This document shows, one piece after another, positions 1 through 11,373 of a stretch of 64,000 nt of DNA. Under the pieces are notes generated by a model, which was given only the letters and a program-made list of their open reading frames with translations, was not told the DNA's origin and did no database searches. Made by a program: the position numbers and the translations under genes. The stretch covers positions 25,200,001 through 25,264,000 of the forward strand of contig NC_086367.1 in the NCBI RefSeq assembly GCF_036324505.1, read 5' to 3'. The DNA is from Eleginops maclovinus. Taxonomy: Eukaryota > Chordata > Actinopteri > Perciformes > Eleginopidae. The stretch's first letter is position 1. Each line of letters begins with the position of its first letter.

Positions 1-191
1 CTTCAGAATTCTGTTCATTTAGGTTTGTTAAATAACAAGAACTAAAGGGGATCTAAGGCAGAGCCCTGCGGTACTTTCCACAGCAGAAATTAGCTAACAG
101 AACCTGAAGAGAGCCTTCTGCTCTAGGGACCATCCTTGTTGTTGTTGTGGTGGTTGTTGTTGTTGTGTGACCCCTCCTCCCTCTCCTTCAG

Positions 192-3100
192 CTGAGTGTC
201 AGGGGGAAGAACAAGAAGGAGAAGCTGGAGGACTTCTTTAAGAACGTGGTGAAGTCAGCAGACGGCGTTCTGGTGGCCGGAGTGAAGGTGAGCCTCACCT
301 GAGCGTTAGGCTCCGCCTGTTGCCAGGTGTCCTCAACTAAGCATTAGGTCCCCCCCCCCTCCCATTCTGCTGTCACTCACATGTCCTCTGCTTCTGTCCT
401 GCAGCAGGACGTGGACGACTTCTTTGAGCACGAGAAGACGTTCCTGCTGGAGTACCACAACCGAGTGAAGGACGCCTCGGCCAAATCCGACAGGATGATC
501 CGCTCACACAAAAGTAAGAATTACAGTCACGCTCCGTCTGAAACCCGAGCCCAGTCTGGGTTCAGACGGAGATGTTCTGGAACATCGTGTGTGTTCTAAC
601 GTCTTGGTGTGTGTCAGACGCTGCAGACGACATCAACAGAATCGCCTCCTCTCTCTACACGTTAGGAACGCAGGACTCCACCGACCTCTGCAAGTATGAT
701 CACACGCCGACCCACTCCCAATACGTCTTCATTTTATCATCTGTTCATTACATCACTTCCTGTCTCCTGGTGCAGGTTCTTCCTCAAAGTGTCGGAGCTG
801 TTTGAGAAGACCAGGGTGAGTGTAGATCACCTGCTCAGGTGTTTCAGAAAGACTTGTGATCTGGATCAGACGGGGAATGTTTGTTTCTGCAGAAAATCGA
901 GTCTCGCGTTGCAGCTGATGAAGACCTGAAACTGGCCGACCTGCTGAAGTACTACTTGAGGGAGTCGCAGGCTGCTAAGGTTCGTTCACACACAGGGTCC
1001 GTCTCCGAAAGCTGTCCTCCTGTCTGCGGCTCATTGGTTCCTACTAAATCTGTTATGTTGGTTCTGCAGGACCTGCTGTACCGGAGGAGCCGGGCTCTGG
1101 TGGATTATGAGAACGCTAACAAGGCTCTGGATAAAGCCCGGGCCAAGAACAGAGACGTCCTGCAGGCCGAGACCAGCCAGCAGCTCTGCTGCCACAAGTT
1201 CGAGAAGATCTCAGAATCCGCCAAGCAGGGTACAAGAGGTCCTTCATACACCTGAGACCCACTATACTACAATACTCTGAGACAATACTCTGATGCACAC
1301 TATACTACAATACTCTGAGACACACTATACTACAATACTCTGAGACAATACTCTGATGCACACTATACTACAATACTCTGAGACACACTATACTACAATA
1401 CTCTGAGACAATACTCTGATGCACACTATACTACAATACTCTGAGACACACTATACTACAATACTCTGAGACACACTATACTACAATACTCTGATACACA
1501 CTATACTACAATACTCTGATACAATACTCTGATACCCACTATACTACAATTTTCTGAGACCCACTATACTACAATACTCTGAGACAATACTCTGATACAC
1601 ACTATACTACAATACTCTGATACACACTATACTACAATACTCTGATACACACTATACTACAATACTCTGAGACACACTATACTACAATACTCTGAGACAC
1701 ACTATACTACAATACTCTGAGACACACTATACTACAATACTCTGATACATACTATACTACAATACTCTGAGACAATACTCTGAGACACACTATACTACAA
1801 TTTTCTGAGACACACTATACTACAATACTCTGAGACCCACTATACTACAATACTCTGAGACAATACTCTGATACACACTATACTACAATACTCTGATACA
1901 CACTATACTACAATACTCTGAGACACACTATACTACAATACTCTGAGACACACTATACTACAATTTTCTGAGACACACTATACTACAATACTCTGATACA
2001 ATACTCTGAGACACACTATACTACAATACTCTGAGACACACTATACTACAATACTCTGATACACACTATACTACAATACTCTGATACAATACTCTGAGAC
2101 ACACTATACTACAATACTCTGAGACACACTATACTACAATACTCTGAGACACACTATACTACAATACTCTGATACAATACTCCGAGACACACTATACTAC
2201 AATACTCTGATACACACTATACTACAATACTCTGAGACAATACTCTGAGACACACTATACTACAATACTCTGAGACACACTATACTACAATACTCTGAGA
2301 CACACTATACTACAATACTCTGAGACACACTATACTACAATACTCTGATACAATACTCTGAGACACACTATACTACAATACTCTGAGACACACTATACTA
2401 CAATACTCCGAGACACACTATACTACAATACTCTGAGACACACTATACTACAATACTCTGAGACACACTATACTACAATACTCTGAGACACACTATACTA
2501 CAATACTCTGATACACACTATACTACAATACTCTGATACAATACTCCGAGACACACTATACTACAATACTCTGATACAATACTCTGAGACACACTATACT
2601 ACAATACTCTGAGACACACTATACTACAATACTCTGATACACACTATACTACAATACTCTGAGACACACTATACTACAATACTCTGAGACACACTATACT
2701 ACAATACTCTGATACACACTATACTACAATACTCTGATACAATACTCCGAGACACACTATACTACAATACTCCGAGACACACAATACTACAATACTCTGA
2801 GACACACAATACTACAATACTCTGAGACACACAATACTACAATACTCTGAGACACACAATACTACAATACTCTGAGACACACTATACTACAATACTCTGA
2901 TACAATATTCCGAGACACACTATACTACAATACTCTGAGACACACTATACTACAATACTCTGATACAATACTCCGAGACACACTATACTACAATACTGAG
3001 ACACACTATACTACAATACTGAGACACACTATACTACAATACTGAAACACACTATGCTACAATACTCAGACACACTATGCTACAATACTCTTGATACAAT

Positions 3101-3621
3101 ACTCTGAGACACACTATACTACAATACTGAGACACACTATACTACAATACTCTGAGACACACTATACTACAATAGTCTGATACAATACTCTTGAGACACA
3201 CTATACTACAATACTCTGAGACACACTATGCTACAATACTCTGAGACACACTATACTCTTTATACTTGATGGTATCTGATGGTGTGTTGATCACTGCCCC
3301 CCCTCCCCAGTGGTATGTGTTTACGTGTGGCTTATGTGTTGTGCTCAGAGCTAATAGACTTCAAGACGAGGCGAGTGTCAGCGTTCAGGAAGAACCTGGT
3401 GGAGCTGGCTGAGCTGGAGCTCAAACACGCTAAGGTAAGCCCCTGCTCCTGGTGACCCCTCCTGGTGACCCCTCCTGGTGACTGTAGCAGTGAAGATGTC
3501 AGAGATAGTGTACTGGAACCAGCAGCTTTATAACACTGGTGCTGGTTTAACTGGTGTGTGTTTGCAGGGGAACCTCCAGCTGCTGCAGAGCTGTATGGGC
3601 ATCCTGAAGGGAAACGCCTAA
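192..3621 (+). CDS. snx6: Sorting nexin 6, C-terminal BAR-domain half (5' part outside window)
   Basis: Exons at 192-287, 408-513, 618-693, 776-815, 893-979, 1070-1229, 3349-3434 and 3568-3621 (stop TAA) join in phase to 234 codons. SNX6 is a PX-BAR sorting nexin of the SNX-BAR/retromer coat that drives endosome-to-Golgi tubules. The visible part covers the end of the linker and the whole BAR helical bundle; the PX domain lies upstream of the window. The peptides DFFEHEKTFLLEYHNRVKDA, KYYLRESQAAKDLLYRRSRA and FRKNLVELAELELKHAKGNL match vertebrate SNX6 better than SNX5 (SNX5 has different residues around its RYYML block); SNX32 was not compared in detail. All introns are GT-AG. The acceptor of the 408 exon is a CAGCAG tandem, so use of 405 would add one Gln. 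The seventh in-window intron is filled by a 2-kb minisatellite. Confidence 0.93.
1256..3258. repeat. 25-bp minisatellite in a snx6 intron
   Basis: About 2 kb of tandem units of roughly 25 bp with core CTATACTACAATACTCTGAG. Truncated units lacking the CTATACTA part (ACAATACTCTGAT) are interspersed. Variants include CCGAG, TTTTCTGAG and GATACA. Roughly 75-80 units are estimated from length. It fills most of the intron between the exons ending at 1229 and starting at 3349. Confidence 0.97.
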
Positions 3622-3800
3622 CTGCCCCCCCACTCCATCAGGACACGCTCCCTCCACACGCCCTGCCCACCATCAGCTGAGTCAGGGCAGCGCCACAGAA
3701 TTGTGGAGCAGAGAGAGGGAACAGGAAGTCCCCCTCCTCCTCCTCTTCCTCAGAGGGAGGTCTCTCTGCACAGTTTTGACAACAAGGGTTCATCAGTGTA

Positions 3801-3806
3801 AATAAA
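3801..3806 (+). terminator. snx6 polyadenylation signal
   Basis: AATAAA lies 180 bp after the snx6 stop codon in a plausible short 3' UTR. It is the first canonical signal downstream. Confidence 0.75.
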
Positions 3807-4254
3807 GTCACATGACATCCACCGGTTACACCCAGGTAAACAGCTTCCTGTAGTGAGGTGAAGCAGCTCCACTGCAGGCTGTTAGCTCTTATTAGCCAGC
3901 TACGCTAATCCTGTTAGCAAAGCCACGACATCAATTTGTTCGCCTTCTCTGTTGTTGTTTTGCTAATGTTAAGGTGCTAACAACGTTAGCTCATCAGCAC
4001 TGTGTGAGGGTATCTTGCTGTCCCCTGGTGTGACGGGTGGAGGCCTCGGCGGTCCTCAGAGGAGCCGGGAGGTTTTATGTTTTTATTCAGACCGTCTCAT
4101 CCCCTCTGTCGCTCAGACACTAACCCCCTGCTCAGCGTTTTAAACTCTGTAAATTATAACTAACTACTTTTGATGTCATGTCTCTCTGGTTCCACTGCTT
4201 TAAAAATAAGATGTTTTCCATGGATTTAAAAATAAATACATGTATTTAAATAAG

Positions 4255-4316
<62 letters not shown>

Positions 4317-4476
4317 TTCACTTTCAATAAATTCAATATTTTTTATTTATTTTTCAGAATAAACACAGTTTTAAAATCTGGTGGCACATTATGAATTAGT
4401 GTAAATCTTTAAAAACGCTTTAAGACTTCAGTTAAAAATAAACATTATAGTTCATATTGTTTTGGTAGTAAATCCT
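3807..4476. other. snx6-distal intergenic stretch with (TG)n
   Basis: No gene is seen. The stretch holds GCTAA-rich unique sequence, a (TG) microsatellite of about 55 bp at 4256-4311, and AT-rich sequence up to the piggyBac TTAA. Confidence 0.7.
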
Positions 4477-6057
4477 TTAACCCTTGTGTGGTGTTCATAT
4501 TGTTACTCAGCCAGTGTTTGTGGGTCTGGTGGACCCGTAGCATTTTGTGGTTTTTAATGCCTCACAATCAAGCACTTTATGTTAGAATACTCAACAGATG
4601 TTTACTTAATCCCAATTACAAGCAGTATAAACAGTATATATGGTTAAAATTTGCCCTTTAACTTTGTTCGATCACATTTATAACTTATTATTTAAAACGT
4701 AATAAAGAAAATCAAGATATGAGTGGAAACAAATTTACAAGTGAAGCAAGGTTTTTCAAAACAATTGACTTTTATTTCTTTGAACTCAAGAAATGTAACC
4801 CATTCAGGTGCACAACACAAGCTGAACACATAGAGTAAACATACCAGTCAAGACAACACATCAGCCCCATTGAACACATGGCCTTTAGCCAGTACCCTAT
4901 ACAACACATGAGGGGCAGAGTTTTACTGTGTGTGTGTTGCAGATATACTTTTTGCACTTGATGCATGTATATTGTGTTTTTCTGTCCATCTTGGGTCCGC
5001 ACACTTTGCACCGCTTCTTCTTGTTGCTGGTGTTCACAACCTAGAATAATGAAAAGATCAGGAATTTTTCTAACACCTCTCTCTCTCTCACAAGACATGA
5101 GTGCCAGACATGTACTGCAACAGCATCACACACTTACTTCAGCTTCTGCAGATTGTGGTTCTGTAGGTTGGGTGGATAGGGCACCAGCATTCTCCTCCTG
5201 AATCCTCCTCACGATGGCTGCAGAGGCTGGGGTTCTGGGGACATGTTGTCTTTCCTCGATTTGTGGTCTCACCAATGCCTTTCCCAGATCCTCAAGAAAG
5301 AGCCGTCTCTTCTGGAGCTTCCCTCTGTTCCACTCTGGGTTCAGTGCCATCCAAATGACAAAGGCGTTGTTTGCTGAGATGTCCAACATGTCAAAGAATA
5401 TCACCAGTGGCCAGCGTAGAGTCCTCCGTTTGCAGCTGTAGGCCGTCACCAGCTTGTCCATGTTGTCTACTCCTCCTTTTGTGGCATTATAATCCATGAC
5501 GATCTCTGGTTTGTGATGTTCCTGGTCACAGATTCTTCCATCCCCGTGCAGTGTACTCATGAGTACCACATTCCTGCCTTTCTTTGGCACATAGGATACC
5601 AGGGATGTTTCAGCCGTGTAGGCCAACTTGGAAGACTTGACAGGCCTGTTCTTTGAAGTCAGCAGTTGGGGTGGGAGCTCTGACTTGTTTTTCCGTATTG
5701 CTCCCACCATGGTCAGCTTCCTCTTTAGGAGCTCCTGTCCCAGCTTGTGCGAGGTATAAAAATTGTCGCATGTGATGTTGTGTCCACTGAGTCCCTGAGA
5801 CATGTCCAGGACAACTCTCATTCCTTGGTTTTTTCTTCTATTAGCCCTGGGTCCAGTGGACCCGGACATCTTATATGTAATAAAAATGTGTAGGGGGGGT
5901 GTACGGTGTGTGGTCATTAAAAATGTGTTCTGATATATGTTCTTCACAGAAAATGAGCCAAAGCCAGTGAGTCTGAAAAGTTCATTAATTGTATAATTTT
6001 TCTTTTAATAAAAAATGAAAACGGGTCCCCCAGACCCGAACACCACACAAGGGTTAA
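4477..6057 (-). mobile_element. piggyBac element, internally deleted, with TTAA target duplication
   Basis: The element proper is 4481-6053. Both ends carry the same 16-bp terminal inverted repeat, CCCTTGTGTGGTGTTC on the left and its complement on the right. Both are flanked by TTAA (4477-4480 and 6054-6057), the piggyBac target site. Each end also has a short subterminal palindrome of the form GGGTC...GACCC. At about 1.57 kb it is shorter than full-length piggyBac copies because the 5' half of the transposase is missing. Confidence 0.95.
4897..5947 (-). pseudogene. piggyBac transposase, C-terminal half with spliced zinc-ribbon exon
   Basis: The reading frame runs on the minus strand from about 5947 to 5138 and then, after a likely intron (5137-5041, donor GTAAGT, acceptor TTCTAG), continues in phase from 5040 to a TAG at 4897-4899. 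The first part contains GHNITCDNFYTSHKLGQELL (the second catalytic Asp region) and GGVDNMDKLVTAYSCKRRTL (the third Asp region). The second exon encodes a Cys-rich ribbon, CKVCGPK...YTCIKCKKYICNTH...CPSC, as in the C-terminal domain of piggyBac transposases. The N-terminal domain and the region of the first catalytic Asp are absent, so this copy should not be active. The first residues after the apparent start at 5947 do not look like transposase. Confidence 0.85.
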
Positions 6058-6900
6058 TCAACCATAATGTGTGATTATGGTTTTTGTTGTTCAGGAGGAG
6101 AAATATGATTAGATTTATATTACTGTTATTTAACGAGGGTTTTTTCAATCAATTAATCAAAGTGTATTTCTAAAGCCTAATCTCTCAGTCTCAGGCTCAC
6201 AGTTTAGGGGCCTCATTTATAAACGTGGCGTACGCCCAAAAGATGGCGTACGCCAATTTCTAAGCAATCTTTGCGATTTATAAAAACCAAACTTTGCGGG
6301 AGATGTGCGGTCCTCCACGCACACTCCCGCCTGCGTACTCACAAAACCGGGAGAGGTGAGAAACTGCGACAGCGTTGGCAGAAGGAAGAATGGAGGGAAC
6401 GTGAAATAACACCATCTAAATATTACGTTTCAGATATGAAGAATTCATCTGCAAAATGAACAAACGCCTGTTTGAGACTCCGGAGTGCATACAGAAACAA
6501 AACCAGTAGCGGTTTTGGGCATGGGCGAAGCGGGCATCATATCACGGTGTGGGGAATTGGCAAATTGGCGCCCCCTGCATCTGCAGGCGCCCTTGCTTGC
6601 TGAGGAGGGGAAAGGGGAGGGGGCGCGGCCGCGGTTGACAGTTCACCTCTGGGTCTCCCAAATGGAACGGACAAGGGGGGGAACGGGGGATCCACTGAAT
6701 AGAGCAATGTCACTGTCACACCTCGACTTTCTTCCAAATATCGCACATTTCATTCCTAAGATTATAATTACAGGCCTTTAATTCCTACACGTTTTGTTTG
6801 TCTGAATTGTGTGCTTTGATTGATTCTTGAAAAGTAACTTTGTCTTTCAGTTACATTACATTCTTATAATACAAAATTGCTGGAAAAAAAACTTTGTGAA
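6058..6900. repeat. Unclassified interspersed-repeat fragments
   Basis: From about 6208 the sequence begins GGGGCCTCATTTATAAA, resembling one end of a fish DNA-transposon family (perhaps PIF/Harbinger-like, not verified). It contains the palindrome GGCGTACGCC twice, at about 6225 and 6246. A GC-rich repeat-like stretch follows at 6510-6700. No second inverted end was found and no gene is seen. Confidence 0.4.
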
Positions 6901-7086
6901 CACATTACAAAGGACGGTCCTTTTCCCACACCTCACGGGTTGCAATCTGTCTTTTGTATTTCTGAAATATTTCTTTTAGATAAATTGAACAGAAAGACTG
7001 AGCCTGTCTCCAGCTCCACCTTAAGACGGAGGACCCGTGTAGACGTAGATAAATGACTTAAACAAATTAGGGATGACTGCAGAAAT

Positions 7087-8415
7087 TTGACTGACTTTCA
7101 AATGACAGCAGAGAGGGACCTTGGAGATGTCAGTGGAGAGTTTTTTGAAGAAAGTCTAAATTGCACAGACAATCCAGCTTGTTCAGACATTGCAACTGGA
7201 GTAGTCTTTAGTGAGGAGGAAGGTAGGGTGGAAGTAGATGCAGACAAAATTCAGACATCTGATTCAGAACATTCTGATGATGAACTCTGTGAGACATTTT
7301 CACTCTCTGACAGCATTTCCAACTGGGCCCTACACGTTGGCATTTCTTTGGTTGCTTTGACAGTACTATAGGGCTTACTTTGCATTTGCCATCCTGATCT
7401 TCCAAAGGATGCCAGCATCCTCCTTAGGACTAAGACAAAATACTCAATTCTTGAAAGGGCTGGGGCACAGTACCACTATTTTGGTATTCTGCCATCACTT
7501 AGAAATATAATGGCAGACAGTTTCCCTTTGAAGTTGCAAATAACCATAGATGGACTTCCTCTGTTCAAGAGCTCTAGTCTGCAACGGTGGCCCATCCTTG
7601 GTCTGCTACTGAGTGTTCCTATGAAAGAACCAGCAGTGATAGGTGTATGAGCCATATTCATTTTGCATTATTTCATGTAATTTTGCCCTTTACCACTAGG
7701 GGGCTGTATTTGCTGTGTGGCTCAGCTGACCTGGGGTCAGCCCAGTTAGGCCATTTAACCGAGGGAAACCCAGACAGGCGTTGCTGATTTGGGAAGCAAA
7801 CTGTTTTTCGTGGGTTAGGGTTAGGGTTAGGGTGTGCCTTTGTGGTTTTTGATGTGGTGAGCAATGCGGTTTCTTGTTCTGGTTACATGTATTATGAGTT
7901 AAAGTATTTCAGCTGTATGATATATGAAGGAAAATAAACCTGCGAGATAATCACTGAACTTTACGCTTTGCTATGTTCAAGTGCACTGGGCGCACGTCTA
8001 ACTAAATCCTCCATATAAGCAACCAGTACCAGACTTCGTTGAGGACTTACTCAGTACAATAGCTTTGTTCTGTGGACCAAAGAAACCCAGCTCAGCAAAA
8101 GAGTTCCTTGGAGATTTTGTTACTGAGCTGCAAGAGCTTGAAAAAGGTTTTGATTTAGAGGGTAAGAAATTGAAGCTCAAGCTGGACACAGTCATTTGTG
8201 ACACACCAGCCAGGTCCTTTGTTAAAAACACGAAGAACCACAATGGATACAATGGTTGTGACAAATGTATGCAGCCTGGAAAATACATTAACAGACGCAT
8301 GACATACCCATGCACAGACTATGCTCTAAAGACAGACGAATCATTTGAAAGCATGATTGATGAAAGTCATCATCATGAGGGGCCACATCCATTCCATGGC
8401 AGCAGTTTTGTGTAG
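7087..8415 (+). pseudogene. Fragments of a tnp2-like (CACTA/EnSpm-type?) transposase, interrupted
   Basis: The frame 7087-7371 ends in a stop but continues in the same frame to about 7640, with DLPKDASILLRTKTKYSILE, FPLKLQITIDGLPLFKSSSL and WPILG. It resumes at about 8064-8412 with FCGPKKPSSAKEFLGDFVTE, ICDTPARSFVK and GYNGCDKCMQPGKYINRRMT. This order of motifs (IDGLPLFKSS, WPILG, MKEP, C.GYxGCxxC) resembles vertebrate hypothetical proteins derived from tnp2-like transposons; the exact superfamily is from memory. At least one stop and an insertion of about 400 bp (7645-8060) break it. Confidence 0.55.
7645..8060. mobile_element. Insertion of about 0.4 kb splitting the tnp2-like ORF, with telomere-like (TTAGGG)3
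   Basis: The peptide breaks after VPMKEPAVIG and resumes at about ALFCGPKKP, so the sequence between looks inserted. It contains three TTAGGG units (about 7813-7832). The boundaries are approximate and no clear target duplication could be called. Confidence 0.4.
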
Positions 8416-8678
8416 GGCTGAAACGATTCCTCGAGTAACTCGAATAGCTTGATTACTAAAATTCCTCAATGCAAATTCTCTGTGTTTCTATAGGATGATC
8501 ATTAGTGGGACAACGCTTTGTTGATTTACGACCCAGAGCCGTTGAAAGAGACGGCTCTGACGACTGACGTAACGTAGACACAAACGTAATTAGACGGCGC
8601 GAAAGTCAAAATGGCGGAATTAAAAAACAGCGAGCAGCAAACGGAAGAGACGGGAACAAGAAAAAGAAAAAAATTGTC

Positions 8679-8896
8679 AAAAGTTTGGGATCATGGCCCC
8701 GGCCGTGGCGCAACTGGCTGGGGCACCTGCACCGTACGCCGGCGACCCGGGTTCGATTCCCGACCCGTGGTCCTTTCTGGATCCCACCCCAACTTTCTCT
8801 CCCACTTTCCTGTCACTCTCCACTGTCCTATCCGATTAAAGGCAAAAAGCCCCCCAAAAACATATCTTTAAAAAAAGAGAAAAAGTTTGGGATCAT
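8679..8896 (+). mobile_element. tRNA-derived SINE with perfect 16-bp target-site duplication
   Basis: The SINE body 8695-8880 starts GGCCCCGGCCGTGGCGCAAC (A-box-like TGGCGCAACTGG) and has the B-box GGTTCGATTCC at about 8752. It continues with a pyrimidine-rich body and an A-rich tail. It is flanked by AAAAGTTTGGGATCAT at 8679-8694 and 8881-8896. It interrupts the BED-finger codons of the hAT copy, so it is younger than that copy. Confidence 0.93.
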
Positions 8897-9009
8897 TACA
8901 AACCGAAAAGAGGAGGACACTGTGTACAGCGTATCCATTGCAAAACTGAACTTGCGTACCACAACAGTACGTCTTCCATGCTTCAGCGTCTGAACAGAAG
9001 GCATCCAGC

Positions 9010-9480
9010 CCACGTTAGCATTAAACGTAAATAAATCATTATCTAGTTTGCTAGTTGGGATAAAGGATGGTAAAGACTGTACATTAATTATGGTTGTATG
9101 TAATGGCTAGTTCAGAACGTAAATCAATGGTGGCCACAGGTTATGATGTTCTTAAGTTAGCTCAAATCCGCTCAAGAAAATAAGCAGGAAATATGATGCT
9201 GCTGTCAATTTGTGAAAGCCTGAGCTCCATTCATGTGATTACTTTCTCTCTCTCTCTTCAGTTATGCATAAAATAGCCCAGAAAGCAAGTTCGCTTCGCT
9301 GAGAAAGAGAGAGAGATTGCACAAATTATCAATACAGCAGGTATAGGCCTATTCAGTCTAGTTCCACTGCAATGCGTTACAACACAGTCAATAAATGTAC
9401 ATTTGCCAGTCTTATGAACTTACAGTATGATATTCAGGCCTAGTAATAAATATAAATATGTATTATTTCTCCTTTTCCCC
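9010..9480. other. hAT-internal noncoding stretch
   Basis: Between the BED-finger part and the catalytic part. A splice acceptor-like CCCCCCAG at about 9483 suggests this was an intron of the transposase. Nothing else is recognised. Confidence 0.5.
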
Positions 9481-10994
9481 CCAGTAAATCACAGTCGTAT
9501 GGACAGCTTCATGCGGACAGCTGCATCATGTTCAACTGAGGAGGCAGCTGAGTTTACAGACAGCATTTTGAACATGATTGTCACAGACATGCGCCCGCTG
9601 TCCATGGTGGAGGATGAGGGCTTTCAGAAGATGATTTCCACTTTCAATCGCAGGTACACCCTTCCCTTGAGAACTTATTTCATGAAAATGATGGAGAAAA
9701 AGTATGAAGAAATCAAAGGCAAGTTAAAGAACATCATAAAGGAGAGTGACAGCATATCTGGGGGTGACTTGTCATTTACTTGGGGAGGATTGGGAAATGG
9801 AGTCCCACAGCCTGACAACGATGCCCCTTGAAGAGAGACACACTGCAATGGCTTGTGAATGTTATTGCCAAATTCGACATTCCACCACAGAAAATCAAAG
9901 CTGCCAATTTTGTAGCAGCGGTGAAGATTTTGGCCGAAAAGCATGGATGGGCATCAGTTCGATGTGCAGGTCACACCCTGAACTTGGTTGTGCAAAGGGC
10001 TCTGAAGAACCACCCAGGTATCTCCAAGTGTGTGGCTGCTGCAAGATGCCTTGTCGAACATTTTAAGAGGAGTGAGCTGGCATGCACCAAGCTAAAGGAT
10101 AAGTAGCACCAAATGGGCACACCGCAACACATGCTGGTGCAAGATGTAAGTACTCGCTGGAACAGCACTTATCACTTATCCAGGCTGCTGGAACAAAGAT
10201 GGCCATTGACTGCTACACTCTCTGACCCAGCAGTGACTCAGAGAGGAAAACACAACGACCCTGATCGCAAGCCTGAACACTGGAACCTGATTGAGGAGCT
10301 GAGCCAGGCCCTTGAGCCATTTGATGGAGCTACAGTGTTTCTGAGTGGGCAACAATATGTTATCCTCTCTGCACTTCCACAGCTAGTGCAAACCCTTAAG
10401 AAGTCCCTACAGAGTTCAGCTTTTGAGACTGCACCAGTCAAGTCATACAAGGCTCATGTGGCAGAGCAGATCACAGCAAGATGGCAAGGACTGTTTTTGT
10501 CTCAACCTGTATCTCCAAACATAGTCCTAATTGTGGCTGCTCTGGATCCCAGGTTTAGAAAACTTAAGTTCTTGCCGGCCGAAGAAGCATTCAAGGTACA
10601 AAGCACAGTACAAACCATGGCACTTGCTGCCAAAAAGGAAGCAAGGCAGCTCAACAAAAATTAAAATGGAGCCTCCAGTACACAAGGCGACCCAGTAACG
10701 CATGCCAAGGGTGCAACATCGTTCATCAACAAAATACTGGAATCATCATCAGACTCCAGCACCAGTGATGAAGAGGATGAGGAGCAGCAGTTAAACCAAA
10801 CTTTGCAGAAGGAGGTCTTGATGTATTTCCGAGAACATCCACTGTCTAAGAAGGAGAATCTGCTGTTATGGTGGAAAACAAATGCAGTGCACTCTCCAAC
10901 GCTGGCAAAGTCCTTTCTGTGCATTCCAGCAACATCAACGCCATCAGAGCGTCTGTTTTCTGCAGCAGGAAACATTGCATCAGAGCGCAGGGCA

Positions 10995-11373
10995 AGGTCG
11001 GTGGCGGGTCGGCGGGAGGTCGCGGGAGGTCAACAGGAGGTTGGCGGGAGGTCTGCGGCAGGTTGGCGGAAGGTCGGCGGGAGGTCCGCGGCAGGTCGGC
11101 GGAAGGTCTTCGGCAGGTCAGCGGCAGGTTGGCGGAAGGTCGGCGGGAGGTCCGCGGCAGGTCGGCGGAAGGTCTTTGGCAGGTCGGCGGCAGGTTGGCG
11201 GAAGGTCGGCGGGAGGTCCGCGGCAGGTCTTCGGCAGGTTGGCGGGAGGTCCGCGGCAGAAAGGCGGAAGGTCTTCGGCAGGTCAGCGGCAGGTTGGCGG
11301 CGAGAGGTCGGCGGGAGGTCCGCGGCAGGTTGGCGGGAGGTCTGCGGCAGGTTGGCGGGAGGTCGGCGCCCCA
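10995..11373 (+). repeat. GC-rich 11-bp minisatellite with 66-bp higher-order period
   Basis: The basic unit is CGGNAGGTNNG (11 bp). Six variants recur in fixed order, giving a period near 66 bp (GCAGGTTGG / GAAGGTCGG / GGAGGTCCG / GCAGGTCGG / GAAGGTCTT / GCAGGTCAG). All three forward frames are open for much of its length. It is fused directly to the hAT frame. Confidence 0.9.

Larger units (their letters stand above)
8416..10994 (+). mobile_element. BED-finger hAT transposon, degenerate
   Basis: The left end reads TAGGGCTGAAACGATT, a hAT-like terminus with a CTCGAGTAACTCGA inverted motif. The body encodes pieces of a ZBED-type hAT transposase (separate entry). The right end is lost: the ORF runs into an 11-bp minisatellite at about 10995 before the end of the dimerisation region. 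Confidence 0.8.
8611..10994 (+). pseudogene. ZBED-like hAT transposase remnant
   Basis: The start at 8611 gives MAELKNSEQQTEETGTRKRK then KVWDH, the BED-finger start. The SINE inserts after codon 28. Beyond it YKPKREEDTVY continues, then a frameshift to HCKTELAYHNSTSSMLQRLN and RRHPAH completes the C..C/H..H finger. A further part at 9490-9750 has DMRPLSMVEDEGFQKMIS. After a deletion that removes the expected TDxWTS block come TCHLLGEDWEME and (about 9830-10664) VRCAGHTLNLVVQRAL, VSTRWNSTYHL and ALDPRFRKLKFL. The last part, 10665-10994, has the hAT dimerisation signature TPSERLFSAAGN. Stops at 10104 and 10662 and several frame changes show it is dead. Confidence 0.88.

Noticed and set aside
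1256..3258. CRISPR-like array of regular repeats
   Set aside because: Units are head-to-tail with no unique spacers, in a vertebrate intron; it is a minisatellite. The same applies to the 58984-61609 array.
4772..5098. Minus-strand 108-codon ORF as a separate gene
   Set aside because: The real content is the piggyBac zinc ribbon in another frame (4897-5040).
8695..8770. tRNA gene
   Set aside because: A- and B-box-like motifs are present, but the body, A-rich tail and target duplication show it is a SINE head; no cloverleaf was confirmed.
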